A DNA stretch of 6,726 nt, from positions 1 through 6,726 of the forward strand of contig DATCVA010000188.1 of the NCBI GenBank assembly GCA_036567205.1. The letters run 5' to 3'. Origin of the DNA: DATCVA01 sp036567205. GTDB taxonomy: Bacteria > Pseudomonadota > Gammaproteobacteria > Burkholderiales > Burkholderiaceae_B. Below the pieces are notes generated by a model. It was not told the origin of the DNA and did not search any database. It worked only from the letters and a program-made list of their open reading frames with translations. A program made the position numbers and the translations under genes. Positions 6,415 to 6,726 of the stretch are shown here, in pieces; positions within the stretch are counted from its first letter, which is position 1; each line of letters opens with the position of its first letter.

Positions 6415-6726
6415 ATGAACGAGCGCTTCAGGAACAATCCCGACATGGCCGCAGCAGACGCGGCGCCTCAGCAACTTACAACCGACCGGCCTGAACGACG
6501 GCCCAGCTTTTCACCTATTCGCCCCCAAAGGGCATTTGAAGAAGTATGCGAGCAGATTCGCCGGGAGGTGGCCGCCGGAACACTGCGGCCGGGCGATCGT
6601 TTGCCGCCGGAGCGCGAGCTGGCCGAGCAACTGGGCGTTAGCCGCACGGCTATCCGCGAAGCGTTGCGAAGCCTGGAAAATGCCGGCTTGGTTCAGTGCC
6701 AGCAGGGAATGGGCGGCGGTGCTTTC
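6415..6726 (+). CDS. GntR-family transcriptional regulator, FadR-type (N-terminal part, runs off right edge)
   Basis: The first 104 codons of a regulator cut by the right edge. Residues 1-34 form a polar tail without recognisable fold. Residues 38-104 are a standard GntR winged helix-turn-helix: EEVCEQIRREVAAGTLRPGDRLPPE (42-66), RELAEQLGVSRTAIREAL as the HTH (67-84), then RSLENAGLVQ leading to the wing at QGMGGG (97-102). The RTAIREALRSLE signature favours the FadR subfamily, whose C-terminal FCD effector domain would lie beyond the edge. An in-frame TGA at 6403-6405 makes ATG 6415 the first possible start, but its ribosome site is weak. ATG 6445 (Met11) has AGGA 11 nt upstream and is a plausible alternative that would remove only unstructured residues. 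Divergent orientation and the operator-like palindromes next to it suggest it controls the minus-strand operon and itself, most likely as a metabolite-released repressor. Confidence 0.92.
   Translation, partial: MNERFRNNPDMAAADAAPQQLTTDRPERRPSFSPIRPQRAFEEVCEQIRREVAAGTLRPGDRLPPERELAEQLGVSRTAIREALRSLENAGLVQCQQGMGGGAF

Noticed and set aside
1..6726. CRISPR arrays, tRNA/rRNA genes, insertion sequences or attachment sites
   Set aside because: I saw no regularly spaced repeats, RNA gene signatures, transposase frames or terminal inverted repeats. The window is almost fully occupied by protein-coding genes.

Overview
The window looks like part of a catabolic gene cluster from a betaproteobacterium of the Burkholderiales, possibly Alcaligenaceae-like. 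This rests on an orphan Bug-family (TctC-type) periplasmic binding protein, a divergent FadR-type GntR regulator, and tightly packed genes of moderate to high GC. Bug proteins are greatly expanded in Bordetella, Achromobacter and relatives. Genus and species cannot be read from the sequence alone.

Layout. Six genes lie on the minus strand and read right to left from about 6251 to the left edge: a Bug binding protein (5286-6251), a small two-helix membrane protein (4979-5248), an FAD_binding_2 flavoprotein (3561-4982), a PheA/TfdB-type FAD aromatic hydroxylase (1896-3524), a second FAD_binding_2 flavoprotein (457-1878), and the first 124 codons of an MmgE/PrpD-family protein (373 to the left edge). 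The gaps are 37 bp, -4 bp (overlap), 36 bp, 17 bp and 83 bp. No convincing terminator lies between genes, so one transcript is likely. Facing away on the plus strand is the start of a FadR-subfamily GntR regulator (6415 to the right edge).

The 163-bp divergent intergenic region (6252-6414) holds two near-identical GGTnnnACC palindromes. They share 10 of 11 bases when read in opposite orientation, and their centres are 52 bp apart, about five helical turns. One overlaps a candidate promoter for the catabolic operon and the other a candidate promoter for the regulator. This fits a local repressor controlling both directions, presumably released by a pathway metabolite.

How the genes may work together (inference). 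The Bug protein would capture a small, probably carboxylated, compound in the periplasm. The hydroxylase would insert one oxygen atom using NAD(P)H. The two flavoproteins would carry out alpha,beta-dehydrogenation or reduction steps, and the MmgE/PrpD protein would carry out a dehydration, decarboxylation or epimerisation. The window has no ring-cleavage dioxygenase, TctA/TctB membrane permease or CoA ligase, so the substrate cannot be named. The most unusual points are the packing of three different flavoenzymes with an unrecognised, translationally coupled two-TM protein, and the loss of the fumarate-reductase catalytic arginine/histidine motifs from both FAD_binding_2 proteins.
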